A stretch of DNA of 64,000 nucleotides, taken from positions 882,437-946,436 of the forward strand of contig CAWZYM010000409.1 of assembly GCA_963966185.1 (NCBI GenBank), written 5' to 3'. The stretch is from Rhabditoides inermis. Its lineage: Eukaryota; Nematoda; Chromadorea; Rhabditida; Rhabditidae. Of the stretch, positions 1-28,662 are shown piece after piece. The number at the start of each line of letters is the position of its first letter. Position 1 is the stretch's first letter. Both the position numbers and the translations under genes were made by a program. The notes below the pieces were generated by a model. The model was not told where the DNA came from and did no database searches. It worked only from the letters and a program-made list of their open reading frames with translations.

Positions 1-15
1 CTCTCTCTCTCTTTC
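1..15. repeat. CT microsatellite at left edge
   Basis: Pure CT dinucleotides run into the window edge. The stretch 16-159 shows no other feature beyond the end of an intron. Confidence 0.9.
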
Positions 16-159
16 CCCCGATTTGTTGTTGTCTTAGACCTTAGACAGACTTGTTTTTCGCTTCGTCAATGCTTCGACCACTTCTACAAAACTGTCTGAT
101 ATTGGATGAATTTACAATTTTCCTTCAAGTAATTATAGAAACATTGCTATTCATTGCAG

Positions 160-2314
160 GAAACGGTCGGAAATGGCCGCGCCATCGGGGAGATCGGCTA
201 TTGTGAGTGCATGCGAATGTAGTAAGTGGTGTTGCAATGTAATAATAATAATAAAGAATCACATCAGAAACCTCTCTCAGTGGCTATGTTTGCTCTGAAC
301 TGAAAAACATGTATTATTAACTTCAAGTTGTTATAGTATTGATTAAAACACTGATTTTCTCAACAGCGTTTATTTTAATTTTCTCTTTTTTATTTTTTTT
401 CTTCAAAAGTATTTTAGTCAATTACCACATCGCTGTGGCCGTAACTTAAAGAATTAATCCGGACAATGTAATCTTGACTGATCTTCAGGTTGGGGTCGCT
501 TTTGTTATCGTCAATGAAACCTTCTTTTAAAGGTAGTGTACCCTCTGAATCTGGGTGTATGCGTAGATATAACATGTCATTGTTTACGATTCAATGAGTA
601 TATTATGATTATTCAAATATACATTCTGAAACAAATTAGTTTTGAAAAATCATTTGAAAATATGGAGTGAGAAATCGTAGAATCTAATAACTTTTAATCA
701 GCTCGGGGGTGTGTGCACAACTTGCACGAAGTTACACAATTTGAACACACTATCGGCTGTTTCATTGAAGACAATTTATTTCCATGTGTTTATATTGTTT
801 CTTATGTCATTCTTATTTTGGATAACATTTTTAATATGTGTTTCTTTTACGAATTTGGCGGGAACAGCTGATAGAAAAATGATCTGCTAAACGCAGTAAG
901 TTCTGTTTAAAAAAAGTTGCGTAAGTATGCGTATCATGTTGGATTGAAATAAATTTTTGATAAATTTTAATTTCATTATTTTTCATTACAAACAACCACA
1001 AACGGCATGAAAATATTTCTAAAAGGCATTGATAATACATTCGTGATAATTTTTAATATGGGATTCAGAGGGTACACTACCTTTAAAATTGTTTTAACTT
1101 GGAAAAATTATTTGTATTTTTACCATTTTTTGCGAAAACAGAACTTCAAAACTTGTATTCATTGAAAAGAACAAAAGCGACCTCATCCTAAAGTTAAGGG
1201 AATAATACGTTGTCCGGATACATCCTTTAACTTCATTAAAAATCATACGAAAAAGATGTGCTTGTTGCAAAGCACTCACATTTGCAATGCATTATATACT
1301 TGTAACGCATTATATATTCCACATCGTAAAGGTCAGCAAAAAAAACAAAACGGTCAAACAAGCAAAAAACAACAACAACAACAACAACATATAAATAACG
1401 TATTTGGTTTGAGTCTCGCAAGGACGGCGGTCGCTTCTCGATGTACGGACGAAGACGCTCCACTATGGGTGAGGACATAGTATAGTAAGAACATACAAAA
1501 CTATCTTCGAACTGGCATATGTAAAGTGACTGCCAATATCTTCGAAACTGACTTCGCAACTGCCTTTGAAAAACGACGAAACAATGTGTTTCGAAGGCGT
1601 TTTGAAGGGGCTGTTTCGAAGAGATAGACCACACCGTATGCATCTTCTATTGAAACGCCTTCAGAACACTTACAAAACCGTGTTTCGATTGCGTTCTTGG
1701 GGAAGATCTCGTTTCAAAAAAAAATAGACAAACCAGATTATTAACAACACAATCATCATCTACTTTTGTTGTTTATGGATTAATGTGAATTGTGAATGTG
1801 ATTTGTTTTCAGTGCGCAAGAAGACGCTGACTCCACAGTCATCGGATAGTCTGGAGAAAAAAGGTGAGACGAGATGGTACGCTTTCTTACTTAGTGCACT
1901 GTCCTTTTTAAATACATATTATCCGGATGTGTAGAGCAAGCATGTCACGGGCGACTCGAACTCTTTCCGTTCGCGAATTGGGCAGATTGTCAAAGAAAAA
2001 ACGGTCTGGAAGTTGCATTAATCACAAATCGCGATGTTTTAGTTTTTATGGCAAGATGTGAGGTACTCCCGGAAACAAGTTACCATCCAAAATGTTACGA
2101 TCTCGGAAAGTTCCGGAAGTGTCCTAATTGCAATCGATTGGAGTGATAGAAAGATAGAGTTAGAGAAGCATCGGTGCATGAGTGACACTCTTCTAGAAAG
2201 ATCGTCTCGTTTCAGAATCTCAGCACTACGAGGATATGGAAAACTTCCATCGAGACAACGTGGGATGGCGGCTGTATCACTGGGTCATAGATAATGTGGG
2301 TGGTTCGGGAGAAA

Positions 2315-2400
<86 letters not shown>

Positions 2401-5400
2401 GTCTGTCTCTCTCTCCCCTCTCTCTGTCTCTGTCTATATGTCTGTCTCTCTTGCTCTCTCCCTCTCTTTCCCCTCTCTTTCTAAACTATCTCTCTCCGCG
2501 CTCTCTCTCCCCCTCTCTCTTTCTCTCCCTCTCTCCCTCTCTTTCTCTCTCTCCCTCTCTCTCGAGATTTCTTCGCTTAATCATACACATGCTGACAACT
2601 TCAAATCAAATCAAATATTTATCCAGAATCGCTTATTCATGTACATATTGCACGCATGAGAGATGGTTTGGTTAGCGCTAGGAAATGAGATCGTTCCATT
2701 TTCGGCGGTCGTTGGTCACTGTCCGTCTCCATTCTTTGCGAGCATGTGTCCTCGGTAGATCGAAGGCATCTACGAAGTCATCCTCCCACTCCTTGTGTGG
2801 TCGTCCAGGTCGTGCAGTCTTCTTGGGGGTCCAATTGACTGTAGCCTTTGCCCATCGATGGCCGTCCGCATTGTAGAGTCGTTCCGTGAACTTCCATTTC
2901 CGGTGTCGTACTTCTTGCAGAACGTCTTGTAGCCGAGTCATCTGCCGAATAGTGCTGCTCCGGATCCGGTCGCGTAGGGTGACTCCCAGCATCTGGCGCT
3001 CCATCTTCCGCTGCGCAGTCCGTAGTCGCATGAGTTCGTTTTGGGGGAGACTCCATGTCTCACATCCGTACGTCAAACAGGGAAGTACTCCGGCGCGAAA
3101 GACCTTCCTGCGGAGTCGCATCGGAGCTCGTCGTAGTGTCAAGAAGTGCTTGTGTCGTTGGAACGCGGCCCAGCCACTCTGGATGCGGCGGGTGATCTCG
3201 TCCACGTCGTTCTTCTGACAGCTCAGCAACCTCCCGAGGTAGTTGAACTCGTCCACGTATTCAATCCTCGTTCCGTCTAGGGTAATCTCCGTCTTGTGTG
3301 CGTTCGTCATCACCATCGTCTTCTTCCTGTTCACCTCCAGTCCGTACTTCTTGCTTTCCTCGGCAATGTCCTTGAGCATCCTTTCTGCTGCCGACGCAGA
3401 TTTCGCGAAGACAGCCACGTCATCCGCATAGGCGAGGTGTGTCAGCTGCTTTCCGTCGATGTCGAAGCCGGCGCCGCTGTACTTGAAATCCAATGCCCTG
3501 TACACCTTCGCGAGAACGCTGTTGAAGATGTAAGGTGAGAGGGGGCAGCCTTGCCGAGCTCCTTTTCCGATAGAGATGTCAGCCTTCGAATGTCGTAGTG
3601 CCACTCGCGTCTTTCCAGTAGAGTACATTGCCTGCATCAGCCGTATGTAGCTCGCATCCATTTTGTCTTCTGCCAGAGAGCTCCATGCGTCGTCGAACTC
3701 CACACTGTCGTACGCCTTCTTGTAGTCGACGAATATAACGTACAGTTGTAGGTTGTAGCGGTGCGCACGGTAGATCATCTCTCGGCAGGCCAGGATTTGA
3801 TCAGCACACGAGTATCCTTTGCGGAATCCCGCTTGCTCCGGCGGTTGATGGTCTTCCAGGGTCTTCTGTGTCCGTGCGAGTATGCACTTGACGAGCAGCT
3901 TCAGGATCGTAGAAGAGACAGCCACGGGTCGGTAGTTGCCGATGTCCTGACTGTCGCCCTTCTTGAAGAGAAGAGAGAGGATCGAGTCGGCCATTCCCTC
4001 CGCCACTTCTCCTCCCTCCAAACAGCGATTGAACAACGAGACGATCATCTCGAGCAGCGCGTCCGGTGAGTGAAGTAGCATCTCCGTGGACACGTAATCG
4101 GGGCCGGAAGAGACATTCCTTTTCATAGCGATTAGGACACTCCTCACTTCCTCCAGTGTAAACGGATCGGGTAGCGAGTTGACAGAGACGACAGGGGCGA
4201 TGGCACGAACAGTAGAGTAGAGGTTATTGTAGAAGTCAGTGATGATCTTCTCCACCTCTCGGGGATCCGCCGTAGATGACGAACCGTCCGCAGTCTTCAG
4301 TCGGCCAATAACTTGTCGAGTTGTCTCCATCTTTCGCAGGGCCTTCTTGTTAGCAATTCCCTTTCTGTATAGCCGCAGGTGGTGCGCGGCGAGATCCTCC
4401 TTGATGCTCCGGCGCAGTTCTTGATTCAGCCGGGTGATGTCAGCATGCGCAGTAGGCGTGCCCAGATTGAGCAGACGCCGTCGCTGCTTGAACATGTCGA
4501 GGGTAGCCTGTGAGAGTCGTCGTGGTGGTGGCTCCTCGGTTGTGGCCGCCTTCTCCGCGTCTCGTAACTGCTCGCAGATATCCACGTAGGCAGCAGTCAC
4601 AGTCGGCAGAGTTGGGGGCGAGCGGGTATGCAAATGTGCTTCTAGACCGTGGCGGTACATTGCCCAGTCGGTCCTTCGGCTCATTGCCTTCTTGCGATGG
4701 GGGCGGTGCGGTGGTAGTGCCGTTCGCAGTGTCATCCGCACGAGAGAGTGGTCGGATGTGAAATTGAACTGGGGTTCCACACTGCATTTCACAACACCGC
4801 GCAGAGACAGAGATCGTAGAAGAATGTAATCGAGCTTGGAGTGGTCGCCAAGTGGTGAAGCATACGTCCACCGACGGACCATCCGCGCCTTGAAGAAGGT
4901 GCTGGCAGCGCGTCAGCCTTCCGATTCCATCCATTCCGCGAGTGTGTCTCCGCGGGCGTTGCGCGATCCATAGCCGTACTGGCCGCAGCACCGCTCATCA
5001 GGATGGCAGCGCTGCCCCAGCTTGGCATTGAAGTCGCCCAGGAGTACTGTACGAATGCGGCGGTGATGCCGGCCAGCGCTCCTCCGGGAAGGGGCATAGC
5101 ACTCACGTACAGTCTCCAGGGTGTCCTCGTACTCCTTGTCCGTGTAGCCAGAGTGTGGCAGGTACGCGGAGATGAGGCGCAGAGTGTACTTGTCCAGGTC
5201 AATGTCGATGTAGCAGATGCGCTCTGACACGGCCACGAACTGACTGACGAGGGGAACCAGGCGTGGGGACACCAGGAAGCCCACTCCCCAGTAGGTCGAT
5301 GGCACGTAGTAGAAATCGTAGCGGGAGCGGTTGAGGAGCAGATGGCCGGAGCCTCCTTTCTTCACTTCGCACACCGCCACGACGTCGAGGGTGGTCTTGA

Positions 5401-5681
5401 GTTCCTCCAGAGCGGCTTCCATCTCCGTGATGCGGGCGTCAGAACCGAGGCCGGGGGACCAACAGTTCTGCGCACCGATATGGATTCGATCCATTTCTCG
5501 AGCTACTACCGCGCCTTGCTCAAGGGTACTGCGGAGGATTATTTCAACCCGACCGCGCGATGCGTGCGGAGAAGAAATAATAAGCTGACAACTGATATGA
5601 ACCATTATGCATTTTAGGAACACAATAAGACGGATCCCTTCGGTCTGAAAGAGAACTCATCGTCAACGGTGGGAGCGAGCG

Positions 5682-5736
<55 letters not shown>

Positions 5737-5930
5737 AAGAGAGAGAGAGGAGACAGAGAGAGAGAGAGAGAGAGAGATTTCCTCTTCTTCGCAGGTCGAC
5801 CGCTTCGCTCGTGTGGCTTTGCCTGTCGTCTTTATGGCAGTCGTCCTTCTCTACTATCAATTCTATGTCAACTCACCATTCGATTTTGATTTCTCGCAAC
5901 TCCACAAGCCTATAAGACCGTAGACATGCT

Positions 5931-5997
<67 letters not shown>

Positions 5998-6980
5998 GAT
6001 CGGCGCGAAGCGCCGATCGTTTGGGTCTTATCCAGCGGCGCGCAAAGTCGCTCGGCCGCAGGGCCGCCAAAATCGCTTGTAAGTCATTTAAATAATAAAT
6101 GTTTCAGTATTATATCATGATATTGTCTCTAAATCGTCCGTTGAACAACTATAAACCAAAACAAAACATGAAACAATAGTTTAAGACCCAAAAGGTTAGG
6201 TCTGCACGTCTGTGAGGTATGCTGCTGGTCGCTGATTCGCTGAAAGACCCGCTCACTAGCCCCGCCCCCGCGCGCTCATTGGTTCGTGATGCGGAATGTG
6301 TGCGGGAGAGCGCGATAATGTGCCCACTGTTTGTGATTTGCGTCGTTGTTCACGCGCGTTGTATTGTTGTTGTTATTTTTGTTGTTTAAAATACAATAGC
6401 GTTTGAAAAAAAGAAAATTTCTTCGAAATTCAACAAAAGGACATTCATTCTCTTTTAAAAAGTACAAGCGTAAAGCACCTCTGTTTGGGTCTATCTCAAT
6501 TCAACAAAAGCACATGCATAAAACTATTATTTCTACACTAAACTATAAACACAAACCTGCTATCTCAAAACGATCACAAATACATTGACAATAAAATGCA
6601 AAGCTGAATATACTATTGCACACACACACACACATTATATACTCACATTCTATCAACCCATTTATCAAATGAGTCATCTATCATCTATCAAAAAGCTCTT
6701 GTATTTGTCTACATTCAAAAATAATGAAAACATCATTGTAAACTAAACGATTGTTCTATAGATATTTATTGATTCTCACAATGCTTTCATGAGAAATAAG
6801 AAAGTATATTATATAGCCCCTGTTGATAAATTAGCGATAAAGTATACGTTTCTACAAATCGTTTGAGAGAGCAGGTTTGTGTTTATAGTTTAGTGTAGAA
6901 ATAATAGTTTTATGCATGTGCTTTTGTTGAATTGAGATAGACCCAAACAGAGGTGCTTTACGCTTGTACTTTTTAAAAGA

Positions 6981-7018
<38 letters not shown>

Positions 7019-10000
7019 CAGGAAAAAGAAGATGAAAATATTCAAATCACCATGGCGATATCTAGTGGTTCAGTTTTTTTAGTGTTCTCATCCAGATTGT
7101 ATAAATGAAATTGGTACTTTATGCAGAAGACAACGCATTAGCAATGTCAGAGATATTTTCAAAGTTTGTAATATGAGTCATACTGTATTTCAATATGAAG
7201 TATAATAAAATACTATTACACTATTGTTTAGTTTGTTTCAATATCTTCATGCGTTTTCGAGATATGCGCGCCTAAAGCGCGTCGTTTGGTGCGCGCGCGG
7301 CACAGAAATCAGACAGAGAGAGGTTCAGAGAGGTTAGGCTCCGCCCACTTTTTGACTTACAGAATACAGTTTTTGTATGATAATGTGCGTCGTTTGAGAC
7401 TGCGTGATGCCGGAAAAATTGTGCCATCTAAGCCCCGCCCCCTCGGCATCCCTACAACGCATATGTTTGTTATGATAACGATACTACGTAGATTATCTTT
7501 TTTAAACATTGTTCACCTGACAAATTTTCGGAAACGTATCATAAAGTATCAATTGAGAACTCTTAATAGTATTATCATACTTTGACTCATCAGACTAGAC
7601 TTGTTTCATGTACAAGATAAACATGGTATTGATGACGCCAAATGTCCGTTCAAGTGAAGAATCATATCTAACCACTCCTTTATTTTCAATAACGCATGCC
7701 TATACACTACAGTGATGACTTAACAGAAACCAGTATGTATCTTCGCCAGCAGATCATCATTGATCCATCCAAGCACATTGATCCATTGTTCTCGGTCGGC
7801 CCCCTATAGTCACGCCCACACTGGCCACTCTCTCATCTCGTCATCTTTCATCCATCTCTCTGTATTTGTGTATGTTAGTAACATATGTGTTGTTGTGTAC
7901 CAATAACAACGATCTTATCAGATTGCGAAGCGCGCAACAAATGAACGACGACGTTATTTGTGATGTCACGGCTAAAAGAAATCGAATCATTTAATGGATA
8001 CGTTTCGTTTTGACAATATAGTTTAACGAAATAGGAGTTGCAGACAAGATCCGGACCGGCTCGACCACAGATTCCTTCTCCGTGCCTTTGAGATGCTCAA
8101 CGCCGAGGAGGGATACCCGGCTGCGCTATCCGACTGCTACGACGACAAACAACTGCTTCTGATAAGGTGCTGGGGATAGCTGTGCGGAGTGAAGCAGGGC
8201 GACACCGTGTCCCCAGTGCTTCATCGCCGCGCTGAAAGTCGTATTCTGCTTACTCGACTGGAGCGACTACGGCCTTCGAGTGGACGGAGAGAAGCTGAAC
8301 CACCCGCGTTTTGCTGACGACATCGTGCTGATCACCGAGACGATGGCAGATGCTGAACGGATGCTGAACGAGCTGAACACGTAGAGCGAGAAGGACGGAC
8401 TGTGCATAAACATAGGCAAGGCGCAGTTTATCCGAGGCATTTGAGAAGTTCGACAAATACATTTACCTTGGACAGACCATAAATGCGAAAATCACTTTTA
8501 CCTCGAGCTGGCGAGAAGAACAAGAGCAGGATGGGCGGCAGTCGGCGACATCAAGGAGACTTGTGCACGCTGAACGACAAACACCTCAAAGTGAACCTGT
8601 TCAACACGCACAATCAAACTAATCAACATTTTAAAATTATTTGTGAAAGACTTCTACAAACACATTGTTTATCAAATACAATATAAGTATAAAAAAGATC
8701 GATACCGAAAATGTACGCAATCTGAAAAGACAACACGTTTCTCTCAAAGAACTGCATAGCATGTTTCACATTCGGAAAAAAACAAGACTTTTCTGTTTGA
8801 GCACCCTGCTACATATAACTTTGATTTTTCACCGGCTATTTATCTTGGGAAAAACATCGATGGTTTAGTAGTTTAGTTTTCGCAGATATGTGAAACAAAC
8901 ACACATTATAAATCAGAACCTTTATGCAGCTTTACAATGTTTGAACAACAACGTAACAATCTGTTATAATGTTTTGTAAAAATTGAAAAGACGTCTCTTT
9001 TTTATCTCTCGTACTCTCCTCTTCTTCCAATCGATACTATGTAGCAGCTTGTCCACAGTACACCAAACGGTGAACTTATAAAAAAACTGTTGCAACATTT
9101 GTGAACATATATCGGATCATCTGATTATCTGAACGAAATATCGACTATTATAGATTACTGTTTTTTATCCCATAATTGGTTCAACAATAGTGCATACAAT
9201 CAAACCAACAATTTCGGCAAGGATAGGCACACATGGGAGCAAGAAACTACTGATAAGGCGCAGCGTAAACTGCGAAACGCTTTTTTTTTCGTGTTAATGT
9301 AAGCGTGAAGCAAAACTAATCAACGGTAACAATAAACGCGCATTATACAAGGACGTTAGAAAAAAAAAGTTTCCTGCTGATGGTATCAGCTCGCTGTCAC
9401 ACAATGGTGAGTTGGTCCATGATTCGAGGGAAAAGGCGGAGGTGTTCGGGAAATACTTCGACTCGATATTCTCTGGTGGGAGTGTTGCTCCGACCGGCTC
9501 TGCCCTTCCCTCTTTCTCGAATCAACTCACCATGATTGACGTTTCGTATGCACTTGTTCACAAGACTATACAACAATTGGGTTCAAAAATCAATACCAGT
9601 CCCGATGGAATCACTCACACGTTTTTGAAAAATACAGTTGATACAATAAGTCTCCCGCTTTCGATTCTTTTTTCTATGTCTCTATCAGTGTGCGCTATCC
9701 CCAATATTTGGAAAGTCGCTTATATAAAACCGCTGTATAAAAAGGGTTCTCGTGATAATCCAGCCAACTATCGTCCCATTAGCCTAACAAGTAGTGTAGC
9801 GAAACTATTAGAGCAAATTATAGTCAGGCAACTGACTGCTTTTCTCGAGTTCAATAGCTTGATTTCTTCTAGACAGTTTGGTTTTCGTCAAAATAGGTCT
9901 ACCAACGCACAGCTTATTGAATGTTATAGTCACTGGCTGAAACATATTTCCAATGACCTTGTTATTGATTGTATTTATTTTGACTTTAAAAAAGCTTTCG

Positions 10001-11952
10001 ACACAATGAATCATAAACTAATATTCAAAAAGTTGCATTCGCTGGGCATTCGTGGAAACGTTCTCGGGTGGATTCGAGCCTTCCTTTCTGACCGTTGCCA
10101 ACAAGTTATGGTTGGAGATGAGCTCTCGTCTCCTCGACTCGTCAACTGTGGTGTGCCGCAGGGGTCGTGTCTTGGACCCATACTCTTCAATATCTTTATC
10201 AATAATATTGTTGATAGCCTGCCTGATTATGTCGAGTATGCTCTATACGCAGACGATTTGAAAATATACTTCGCTTTTGATCCGAGTGATATTTTGGCTA
10301 AACTTATGTTTCAAAAAGCAATCGACGCTGTCGCAAAGTAGGCTTTAGAATGGGGTCTGCAGATCTTCACTGAGAAAACGCAGATACTGCACATAGGCCG
10401 CCGAAATCCCAAACAAACATGAGTATACAGCACATGGCACTACGCTCGCACCTGCTAACTCTGTAAGGGACCTTGGTGTGACTATGTGTGGGTCCTTGAT
10501 TTGCGAAGACCATTTTGCAAACATTGTTAAAGGCACCCTAAATGCCATAAATGATTTTCTGAGAGTTTATCGTACAAGAGACTTGAAGGTTCTTGTCACC
10601 GCTTACACAACGTACTTCCGCTGCGAGCTACATAGAGTATTGTACTGAATTGTGGAACCCTCAGGATGTGGGAACAGTGAACTTGATCGAGTCAGTGCAG
10701 CGATACCATACGCGCCGAATATGTCGTCGCGCTGGCTTGTTCTCGCTCACCTATCCCCAACGCCTCCAGCTTCTTGGCTTTCAAACTCTTGAACAACGCC
10801 GCTTTATAAACGACGTAGTGTACATTCACAAGGTTATTACTAAAACCACCTCTCTTAATTATTCTGTTTTTTTTAACACTAGTCCCAACTCGGTCGCGCA
10901 CATCTCACAAATATCGTCTTTTGCCATCATATGACTCGTTTCTGCGGAGCAGCGCGTTCTTTCAGAGAGTTTATGGAGTTTGGAACTCACTTCCATCTGA
11001 TATTGTTGAATCTGCGAAAACCAGCAACGTGAAATCCCACTTAGTAGACAATCCCCATTTGCATCCCATGTCTAAAATTCGATATTTGTAGTTTACTTAT
11101 TGTCTACTCTTCGAATGTTTCTTTTTTTTCCTGTTTCACTATCCTACCGTAAGCACTGTTATGTTTCCTATGATGCATATGTTAAGTACTCAACACGGTA
11201 ATAAACTATTTATTCATTAAAAAAGGAATATGCAACAAAAACACAAACACAAGGATGTATGTACATGCTACCGTAATGATTAGATGAGTATAAACAATCA
11301 CGAGTCTTTCAGTAAGTGTTCATTCAACACACTTATCATACGCAGCATCCACCACTAATGAGTGATTTGCTCGCCGGTAGCATGAACGATGCCATTTGCT
11401 GGCAGACGGTGGGGCGAATAAAAGGAGGCGAGCGGGAATGGAGGACACATTGGAAGGTCATGGCAGACCTGGAGAAGGAGGAGAAGGGCGGAGACATGGA
11501 GAAGCTCACCGCCCGCGCGAGCTGGTACGGTGCATCGATACCGTAGCCCCACCACAGCTCCCGTTCCAGGATACACAACAAGCGCTCCAGCACCGCCAAG
11601 AGATCACTTCAAACAAGGTACTGTAGGCGTTTCCTGAATTCGTGGAATAGCCACTTCAGACCAAGTCGAGGGACGAGCGCAAGGAGGCGTCGCCGAACAA
11701 GGAGAAGGTCCACTGTGGACTATCCACGCGCAGGGGACTCGCTCACACTTCTTGTGTCTTTATTAATTCAACGTGTATTATATGTGACCATCACTCCGCC
11801 AGTACCCTTGAGCAAGGCGCGGTAGTAGCTCATTTTGTTTTAGTTTTACCATTTTTAACTTTGTCACACAATCGTATTATCACTTATTTCGCCAGTGTCC
11901 ATCCGCAATTTCTTGCATACTCTATCAAACATACATGCGATAAACTTAAAAA

Positions 11953-12003
<51 letters not shown>

Positions 12004-12440
12004 AGTCGTATCCTTCCCGCGTGTAGTATACGGTAGCGTAGAGTGGAGACGATACTGTAGAGTACAGTATAACTCGTCTTGTTTAGGTGGAAACGATGAG
12101 CGGCGATACGGAGGACGAGTTGCGGGATGGGAAGGTGGAGAGGCAGAAGGGACGAGGCACTCCACGACCCGCCACACTACCCCGCACACAACTGTCCCAC
12201 ATTGCAGAGAGTGTCTCTCCCACCGTCCGCAACGTGCTCCGTCTCGTCGACGGGCGTGTTCTCTGCCAGGAAGGTGCGCGTTGGAGGAACAAATTGAATG
12301 GACAAATGGCTTCCCCTCCCTCTTCGCAAGAGATGCACAACGCGGTTTGGATTCTGAGGGCGCGGAGCCACGGACGCGCGAGAACCAAGTCGACCCACGT
12401 GGTGCGGAAGGAGAACTACAACGAATCGACGGAAAAGTAG
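160..12440 (+). CDS. 3' part of an unrecognised plus-strand gene
   Basis: The N-terminus lies left of the window. Three exons join in phase: 160-202, 1813-1863 (behind TTTTCAG) and 2216-2295. They give a hydrophilic stretch containing RKKTLTPQSSDSLEKK and WRLYHWVIDN. After an intron of about 9 kb, phase-0 exons are proposed at 11346-11458, 11570-11617, 11660-11707 and 12087-12440. The last one ends in TAG and is followed 38 bases later by AATAAA (12479). This tail is rich in Lys, Arg and Glu (TKSRDERKEASPNKEK, then SGDTEDELRDGKVERQ). No family was recognised and no function is proposed. The first three exons are well supported by phase. Linking them to the 11-12 kb exons is less certain, because the 11346 exon could also run on in another frame and the donors at 11459 and 11708 (gtcatg, gtccac) are weak. 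The gene is convergent with peroxidasin. Confidence 0.5.
458..1219. mobile_element. Decayed foldback element hosting a second MITE
   Basis: ATCCGGACAATGTA near 458 and GTTGTCCGGAT near 1209 are inverted, as are GGTCGCTTTTGTT near 494 and AACAAAAGCGACC near 1170. These outer arms have diverged and flank the better-preserved element at 527-1086, so the younger element probably landed inside an older one. It lies in an intron of the left-edge gene. The rest of that intron, 1220-1812, holds a short CAA run near 1370 and nothing else recognised. Confidence 0.55.
527..1086. mobile_element. MITE, TTAAAGGTAGTGTAC family
   Basis: The 560 bp element begins TTAAAGGTAGTGTACCCTCT and ends with the reverse complement, giving terminal inverted repeats of about 25 bp. 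The element at 14543-14858 has nearly the same ends (GTGTACACTCTGAAT in place of GTGTACCCTCTGAAT), so these are two members of one family. No coding capacity was seen. Confidence 0.75.
2321..2396. repeat. CT microsatellite (about 76 bp) and CT-rich tail
   Basis: A pure CT run starts 25 bases after the donor of the exon at 2216-2295. It grades into imperfect CT-rich sequence up to about 2565. Predicted Leu-Ser repeat proteins here are artefacts. Confidence 0.95.
2599..5623 (-). mobile_element. RTE-clade non-LTR retrotransposon, near full length
   Basis: One minus-strand frame from 5623 to 2678 (982 codons) is broken by a single TGA at 4913-4915. The N-terminal part is an AP-type endonuclease (VLLGDFNAKLG). 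The reverse transcriptase carries YRPVAVSSTILKLL, FVDYKKAYDSV, GARQGCPLSP and the catalytic YADD in LAYADDVAVFAK. A C-terminal region with GRPHKEWEDDF follows. The order EN-RT in one frame with no zinc-knuckle ORF is typical of RTE elements. The 3' side ends in TTGATTTGATTTG-like sequence (2599-2620 on the minus strand), like known RTE tails. It sits antisense in an intron of the left-edge gene. A single stop implies recent activity. The exact 5' end was not determined. Confidence 0.9.
5679..5790. repeat. GA microsatellite next to the RTE 5' side
   Basis: GA dinucleotides with occasional AAAG or GGAG interruptions. The tract lies just outside the 5' end of the minus-strand RTE. Confidence 0.9.
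5935..5994. repeat. TA microsatellite with adjoining GC-rich palindrome
   Basis: About 60 bp of TA is followed at 5999-6019 by a 21-base palindrome, GATCGGCGCGAAGCGCCGATC (9 bp arms, 3-base loop). Read on the minus strand, the hairpin is followed by CTGA then T, which resembles a Helitron 3' end. The normal spacer between hairpin and CTRR is missing, so that reading is weak. Confidence 0.6.
6415..7016. mobile_element. Foldback MITE, family A copy 1
   Basis: The left arm (from 6415) and right arm (6840-6985) are inverted copies sharing AACAAAAGCACATGCATAAA, AGTACAAGCGTAAAGCACC and ACACAAACCTGCT. The right end runs into a TA repeat (6986-7016). The same architecture recurs at 22264-22787, 32416-32831, 35430-35845 and 49669-49998. 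There is no coding capacity. Flanking sequence at 7017-8040 is AT-rich with a few GC-box-like CCGCCC sites near 6260 and 7430, and no gene was seen there. Confidence 0.8.
8041..8500 (+). mobile_element. RTE retrotransposon fragment (reverse transcriptase)
   Basis: Degraded plus-strand coding sequence reads GLRVDGEKLNHPRFADDIVL, with the catalytic FADD box, then AERMLNELN and later YIYLGQTINA. Stops and frame changes break it. The FADD form differs from the YADD of the element at 2.6-5.6 kb, so it belongs to a different RTE lineage. It lies in the same long intron. The stretch 8500-9300 shows nothing further. Confidence 0.75.
9300..11220 (+). mobile_element. Non-LTR retrotransposon (Jockey/CR1-like), degraded
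   Basis: An open stretch at 9412-10341 encodes reverse transcriptase blocks: NYRPISLTSSVAKLLEQ, GFRQNRSTNAQL, FDFKKAFDTMNHKL, GVPQGSCLGPILF and YADD in ALYADDLKIYF. A TAG at 10339-10341 ends it. Downstream coding continues in other frames (YCTELWNPQDVG, VQRYHTRRICR near 10630-10730), the usual C-terminal region of this superfamily. The 3' end is near CACGGTAATAAA at 11195. A 5'-truncated minus-strand relative lies at 34819-36905. The endonuclease part was not found upstream, so this copy is truncated as well as mutated. Confidence 0.85.
11956..12000. repeat. AT microsatellite
   Basis: About 44 bp of AT lies in the intron before the last exon of the left-edge gene. Confidence 0.9.
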
Positions 12441-13142
12441 CCAGAGACACTTACTTAACTTATAGAACAAGCGCAAGTAATAAATTGATCTGTCAGAGAG
12501 ATAAAAAGTTCGGTTAAAGCAAGTTTTGTTGTGTTGAAGAAGTTGTATGTATGTACGAGGTGAGCATGGGGTCTGTCGGCTGTCTCGCTTGTCTGCTTCT
12601 CTCTCCTCTTTGCTTCCGCTCTGGCTTCAAGTCATCATAATTCGCAAATTTCGTTACCACGAAGTTCAAGAATCTTTTCAACAAATCCGAATTTTCATAA
12701 ATGTATGATTTATGCAATTATCACTTTTTTGAACAGCCTGCTATGGTTCAGTTTTCGCGGTGATGTAAAACAAATACACAGTGTAAATCAGCACCTTTAT
12801 GCAGCATACAACGTATGAACAACAACGTAACAATGTGTCATAATGTTTCATAAAATGGATTGGGCGTATCTTTCTTTATCTATCGTTCTCTCGTACTCTC
12901 TTCTTTTTTTCTTCTCGTTTCATTCAAAGCTCGCAGTGTTTGTCCACAGTACACCAAACGGTAGACTTCTGAAAAATTGCAAAAAAAACTGTGTACAGTA
13001 CATAATGCGTTATCGTATCATTCTGAACGAAACATCGATTTTTTGAGGTTACTAATTGGAATCTTGTACGTTTCAGCAGCAAAACGATCGAACCGAGATT
13101 TTGCTATGATTATTCTTTGAGTTTCTGTGTTATAGTTGTTAC
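12441..13142. other. Gap between convergent 3' ends
   Basis: An AATAAA at 12479 serves the plus-strand gene. The rest should contain the end of the peroxidasin gene, but no exon completing the VWFC cysteine pattern could be found. One copy of the TACGTTTCA motif lies at 13067-13075. Confidence 0.5.

Positions 13143-28662
<15,520 letters not shown>

Noticed and set aside
5999..6019. Helitron 3' end at the GATCGGCGC palindrome
   Set aside because: Hairpin and CTGA are present on the minus strand but without the usual spacer, and no 5' partner was found.
11336..11599. Minus-strand exon with VCHDLPMCPP as the end of peroxidasin VWFC
   Set aside because: Cysteine spacing does not complete the VWFC pattern, and the plus-strand reading of this interval looks better as coding sequence.
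12083..12388. Minus-strand GTVVC-containing stretch as VWFC exon
   Set aside because: No acceptor gives the right phase, and the opposite strand carries a terminal exon with stop and AATAAA.
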